NCBI GenBank assembly: GCA_046349155.1
Contig: JAXMCW010000003.1
Span: 620,001 to 684,000, forward strand
Length of the DNA: 64,000 nt
Direction of reading: 5' to 3'
From: Alsobacter sp046349155
Lineage (GTDB): Bacteria; Pseudomonadota; Alphaproteobacteria; Rhizobiales; Beijerinckiaceae
The translations under genes were made by a program, and so were the position numbers. Below are positions 60,944 to 64,000 of the stretch, one piece after another. Below the pieces are notes generated by a model. That model ran no database searches and was not told where the DNA came from. It saw nothing but the letters and a program-made list of their open reading frames with translations. Numbering within the stretch: the first letter of the stretch is position 1; each line of letters starts with the position of its first letter.

Positions 60944-61618
60944 TCAGCCGGACAGCCGCGTCCGCACGAGCTCGGCGACGCGCGGGTCGGCGAAGTCGCG
61001 CACCGAGAGCACCGCGCCCACCGCGCCGAGCGAGGCCTCGTCGAGCGACGTCATGATGCCGACCGTTGCAAGGCCGGCCCCGGAGGCGGCCGCGATGCCG
61101 GAGCGGCTGTCCTCGAAGGCGACCGCCCGCCCGGCTGCGCCGCCGAGGCGTTCGAGTCCCGTGAGGTAGGGCAAGGGGTCGGGCTTCGCGCGGGCCACCT
61201 CGTCGCCGATGACCAGCGTACGGAACCGCGCGGCGAGGCCGATGGCGTCGAGCATCAGTTCGGCGTTGGCGCGGGGCGCGTTGGTGACGACTCCGCAGGG
61301 GCAGCCCTGCGCGTCCGCCCAGTCGAGAAGGTCGACGAGCCCGGCGAGGGGCTCGACCTCGTCGACCATGTCCCTGAACAGCTCCTCCTTGCGCTCCGCC
61401 TCGGCCATGCGGACGTCCTCGGGATGGTCGGGCAGGAGCTTGGCCATGATCATCGGGTTGGGAAAGCCCATGACCTCGCGGCTGTAATAGTGCGCGTCGA
61501 TACGCTTGCCGTAGGGCGAGAGCATCCGGTTGAAGGCGGCGAGGTGGACACGGTCGGTGTCGACAAGGGTGCCGTCGAGATCGAAGAGCAGGCAGGCGCC
61601 GGGGGAGAGAGCAGGCAT
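60944..61618 (-). CDS. HAD-superfamily phosphatase
   Basis: 224 residues from ATG 61618. HAD motif I D-L-D-G-T-L-V-D near residue 15, motif II V-V-T-N-A-P-R, motif III with K-P-D and motif IV F-E-D-S-R-S-G. A beta-phosphoglucomutase/phosphoglycolate-phosphatase-like member; the substrate is not evident. Gene shares the strand with the L,D-transpeptidase upstream. Confidence 0.9.
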   Translation of the reverse strand: MPALSPGACLLFDLDGTLVDTDRVHLAAFNRMLSPYGKRIDAHYYSREVMGFPNPMIMAKLLPDHPEDVRMAEAERKEELFRDMVDEVEPLAGLVDLLDWADAQGCPCGVVTNAPRANAELMLDAIGLAARFRTLVIGDEVARAKPDPLPYLTGLERLGGAAGRAVAFEDSRSGIAAASGAGLATVGIMTSLDEASLGAVGAVLSVRDFADPRVAELVRTRLSG

Positions 61619-61644
61619 GACGTCTCGCGGGGGTCGGGTGAGGA

Positions 61645-62169
61645 TCAGGAGAGGATGAAGCGGGTCTGCGGCCCGAGCCGCGCCACCAGGCGGCGCAGCG
61701 CGGGAAGCGGCAGGGCGACGCAGCCCTCGGTGGGGCCGAGGCCAGGCCGCGCCACGTGCAGGAAGATGGCGCTGCCGCGGCCGGGCCGGATGGGCCCGCG
61801 GTTCCAGTCGAGGTCGACGACGATGTCGTAGAGCCCGTCCTCCCGCCACAGGCGCTCGTGGCTCCCGGGGAAGGGCAACCGGACCGGGCCATTGTAGAGC
61901 CGGTGCCGCGGGTCGTCGCACCAGCCGTCCAACGGCCCGAGGGCCCGGCTTGGCAAACGCGTCGGCGGCCGCCGCAGGCGGTCGGGCCGGAACATGAGGA
62001 GAAGCGGCCTGAGGGCCGCGACGGGCGAGGCTCCGTCCCCTTCGCGCTTGCGCCGGGCCAGGCCCGAACGGCCGAGGGCGCAGGGGAGGGCCATGGCGCC
62101 GGCCAGGACCACGCCGCGGTTCCGGGCTCCCGGCAGGCGACGGACGCGGATCACGGACAGGCTCGGCAT
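61645..62169 (-). CDS. L,D-transpeptidase (YkuD) family protein
   Basis: 174 residues. The YkuD catalytic pattern is present near the end: H-V-A-R-P then G-P-T-E-G-C-V-A-L, the Cys being the nucleophile. It would make 3-3 crosslinks or anchor proteins on peptidoglycan. No clear signal peptide is visible at the chosen start, although this family acts in the periplasm; a missed start or an uncleaved N-terminal segment is possible. Confidence 0.85.
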   Translation of the reverse strand: MPSLSVIRVRRLPGARNRGVVLAGAMALPCALGRSGLARRKREGDGASPVAALRPLLLMFRPDRLRRPPTRLPSRALGPLDGWCDDPRHRLYNGPVRLPFPGSHERLWREDGLYDIVVDLDWNRGPIRPGRGSAIFLHVARPGLGPTEGCVALPLPALRRLVARLGPQTRFILS

Positions 62170-62301
62170 GGGGGCGTGCGTTCCGGGCTGGGCTCACAGC
62201 AAAGCAGGCGGCGTGGCTTGCAAGCCCGTGCCAGCATGATCTACTGGCTTCCTCCCCCGGGGGCAAACAGGTCAGCGTCAGGCGTATCGGACACCTCCAC
62301 C

Positions 62302-62988
62302 ATGTCGAACAAGCGCAACATCCTCGTCGTCGACGACGATTCCGAGCTGGCGGATGCCCTGTCGGAGCAGCTCGCCCTCCACGAGGAATTCGAGGCGCAG
62401 ACGGTCGACACGGCCGCGAAGGCCATCGCCGCGGTGAAGGACAGCCGGATCGACCTCGCCTTGATGGATGTCGGCCTGCCGGACATGGATGGGCGCGAGG
62501 CCGTCAAGCTGATGCGGCGAAACGGCTTCCGGTCCCCGGTCATCATGCTGACCGGCCACGACACGGAGTCCGACACCGTGCTGGGCCTGGAGTCCGGCGC
62601 CAACGACTATGTCACCAAGCCCTTCCGCTTCGCCGTGCTGCTGGCGCGCATCCGCGCCCATCTGCGCCAGCACGAGGCCAGCGAGGACGCGATCTTCACC
62701 ATCGGGCCCTACACGTTCAGGCCGAGCGCCAAGCTCCTCGTGGCGGCCAACGGCTCCAAGCTCAAGCTCACGGAGAAGGAGACGGCCATCCTGCGCTTCC
62801 TGTTCCGGGCGGAGACCAAGGTGGTGACGCGCGACATCCTGCTCGCGGAAGTGTGGGGCTACAACGCGAACGTGACGACGCACACGCTGGAGACGCACAT
62901 CTACCGGCTGCGGCAGAAGATCGAGAAGGATCCTTCCAGCGCCCAGATCCTCGTCACCGAGGGCGGCGGCTACAAGCTGCTGCCCTGA
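62302..62988 (+). CDS. OmpR-family response regulator
   Basis: 228 residues from ATG 62302. Receiver domain with acidic pair D11-D12, phospho-acceptor D56 in L-M-D-V-G-L-P-D and T-K-P-F; C-terminal winged helix (L-T-E-K-E-T-A-I-L-R-F-L; T-H-T-L-E-T-H-I-Y-R-L-R-Q-K). No histidine kinase gene is in the window, so its sensor is unknown. The cyclic-nucleotide-binding gene starts 9 bases after it. Confidence 0.93.
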   Translation: MSNKRNILVVDDDSELADALSEQLALHEEFEAQTVDTAAKAIAAVKDSRIDLALMDVGLPDMDGREAVKLMRRNGFRSPVIMLTGHDTESDTVLGLESGANDYVTKPFRFAVLLARIRAHLRQHEASEDAIFTIGPYTFRPSAKLLVAANGSKLKLTEKETAILRFLFRAETKVVTRDILLAEVWGYNANVTTHTLETHIYRLRQKIEKDPSSAQILVTEGGGYKLLP

Positions 62989-62997
62989 GGCAGGCCG

Positions 62998-63483
62998 GTG
63001 GCGCTCAACCAGGACATCGAGGCCCTGCGGCGCGTGCCGCTCTTCCGTGCGCTGGACCGCGAGGCCCTGCGCCTCGTGGCGTTTTCGGCGGAGTCCCGCC
63101 TGTTTCGCGCCGGGGACGTCATCTTCCGCAAGGGCGAGCCGTCGGATTGCGGCTACGTGGTGATCACAGGGACGATCGCGCTCGACGCCGCCGACAACGG
63201 CGCCCCGACGCCGCACCTCGCGGGGCCCGGCACGCTGATCGGCGAACTCGCCCTGATCACCGAGACGGCGCGGCCGGCGACGGCGATCGTGCGCGAGCCC
63301 GCCAGCCTGCTGCGCATCTCGCGCGCCACCTTCCGCCGCGTCCTGGACGAATATCCGGAGGCCGCTCTTCCGGTGCGGGCTTTGCTCGCCGAGCGCATGG
63401 AGGCCATGGCCGGGCGGCTCGGGACCATTCGCACCAAGCTCCAGTCCCTCGACGACACCCACCCGCTGTCGCTGGAGAAGTAG
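62998..63483 (+). CDS. Cyclic-nucleotide-binding domain protein
   Basis: 161 residues from GTG 62998. One cNMP-binding beta-roll: F-R-A-G-D-V-I-F-R-K-G-E, G-x-L-I-G-E-L-A-L, then R-P-A-T-A. No DNA-binding helix-turn-helix follows, so it is not a standard Crp/Fnr activator; the C-terminus is a helix. It probably works with the response regulator upstream, with which it may be co-translated. Confidence 0.87.
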   Translation: MALNQDIEALRRVPLFRALDREALRLVAFSAESRLFRAGDVIFRKGEPSDCGYVVITGTIALDAADNGAPTPHLAGPGTLIGELALITETARPATAIVREPASLLRISRATFRRVLDEYPEAALPVRALLAERMEAMAGRLGTIRTKLQSLDDTHPLSLEK

Positions 63484-63553
63484 CGGCACCGTGGCCGGCG
63501 GATCGCGCCCGGTCCTGTCGTGCGTCCCTTGAGCCGTTTCGACCTGTCCGATG

Positions 63554-63588
63554 CGTCATTTCGAGGAGTGCGGCGACGACGCAATGAG
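63554..63588 (-). repeat. Dispersed palindromic repeat, inverted copy
   Basis: On the minus strand it reads CTCATTGCGTCGTCGCCGC then ACTCCTCGAAATGACG, the same pattern as 38116-38149 (TTGC-x-TCGTCGC ... CTCG-x-AATGA). It lies in the convergent gap between the cNMP gene and xthA. Confidence 0.55.
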
Positions 63589-63609
63589 TCGGACGCCCCG
63601 CAAAGGTTC

Positions 63610-63666
63610 GGATTGCTTCGCCTTCGGCTCGCGAGTGCGCGAGATCCAGTCCGGCAGGCCGGAAAC
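63610..63666. repeat. Repeat-like sequence before the xthA stop
   Basis: Begins GGATTGCTTCGCCT (identical to 55856-55869), followed by a small hairpin CTCGCG-AGTG-CGCGAG (63628-63643) and CCGG-CAGG-CCGG. It ends close to the xthA stop. Confidence 0.45.
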
Positions 63667-63669
63667 GGG

Positions 63670-64000
63670 CTAGACTTCCAGGGTCACCATCACCGGCACA
63701 TGGTCCGAAGGCCGTTCCCAGCCGCGGGCTTCCTGCAGGATCCTGCACGAGGCGAGGCTGCCGCCGAGTTCGCGGGACAGCCAGGCGTGGTCGAGGCGGC
63801 GGCCCTTGTTGGCCTTCTCCCAGTCCGGGGCGCGGTAGCTCCACCAGGTGTAGACGCGCTCGGGCTCGGGGCGGAGCGTCCGGATGGCATCCACCCAGTC
63901 GCCGCGCTCCAGCACGTGGGTCAGCTTCTCGCACTCGATGGGGGTGTGGGAGACGACGTCGAGAAGCTGCTTGTGGCTCCACACGTCGTTTTCCAGCGGG
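63670..64000 (-). CDS. xthA: Exodeoxyribonuclease III, C-terminal part
   Basis: The gene runs past the window end; about 109 residues are visible. Features of the endonuclease/exonuclease/phosphatase fold near its end are clear: Y-T-W-W-S-Y-R, R-R-L-D-H-A-W-L and the catalytic S-D-H-V-P-V. This AP endonuclease/3' exonuclease belongs to base-excision repair. The N-terminal half with the other catalytic residues is outside the window. Confidence 0.88.
   Translation of the reverse strand, partial: PLENDVWSHKQLLDVVSHTPIECEKLTHVLERGDWVDAIRTLRPEPERVYTWWSYRAPDWEKANKGRRLDHAWLSRELGGSLASCRILQEARGWERPSDHVPVMVTLEV

Overview
The window is a GC-rich chromosomal segment from an alphaproteobacterium. It most likely comes from the Hyphomicrobiales (Rhizobiales): the order metK / XRE regulator / lnt / hemolysin-like CBS protein / ybeY / phoH / miaB / plsC / fur / rimI / tsaB, the hisB-DUF2628-hisH-hisA-hisF-hisE cluster, the DUF2336 pair and the hemE-origin arrangement are typical of that order. 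I cannot name the genus. Almost all of it is core housekeeping sequence. I see no insertion sequence, prophage, CRISPR array, rRNA or tRNA.

Layout. 1-237 is the 3' end of pckA. 238-1628 is gene-poor, with one small secreted orphan protein gene and the pnp terminator. 1629-12818 (minus strand) is the RNA-processing and translation block rimP-nusA-ylxR-infB-rbfA-truB and rpsO-pnp, interrupted by a DUF3303 gene. 13065-15465 holds two tandem DUF2336 paralogues. 15565-29208 (minus strand) carries trmB, metK, a PraR/PhrR-like regulator, lnt, a CorC-like CBS protein, ybeY, phoH, miaB, plsC, fur, rimI, tsaB, an Nfu scaffold, a universal stress protein and trpS. 29274-33130 has murJ and hslVU. 33351-38052 (plus strand) is the late histidine pathway followed by coaA. 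38158-42132 (minus strand) has a PfkB kinase, an XRE regulator, smr, mltA and a Tim44-like gene. 42354-46507 holds secB, then dnaQ, coaE, aroE, maf and ppsR.

46508-46959, between ppsR and hemE, looks like the chromosomal origin: DnaA-box-like sequences, a perfect TTAA-N7-TTAA CtrA site, seven GANTC (CcrM) sites within 139 bases and an AT-rich stretch next to hemE, as in the Caulobacter arrangement. 46960-55735 (plus strand) is the origin-proximal block hemE, hemJ, rho, mnmE, mnmG, rsmG, parA, parB. Three parS-like 14-16-mers (38073, 51327, 53350) lie on both sides of the proposed origin. 55909-60088 (minus strand) is holA-lptE-leuS. 60245-64000 ends the window with yggS, a HAD phosphatase, an L,D-transpeptidase, a response regulator, a cyclic-nucleotide-binding protein and the 3' end of an exonuclease III gene.

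The best leads are the origin and partition architecture, several intergenic palindromes (the pnp-rpsO gap, the infB-rbfA gap, the metK and rho leaders), two families of short dispersed palindromic repeats, the tandem DUF2336 genes and the small cysteine-containing secreted orphan. I did not find a convincing wholly new multi-gene system.
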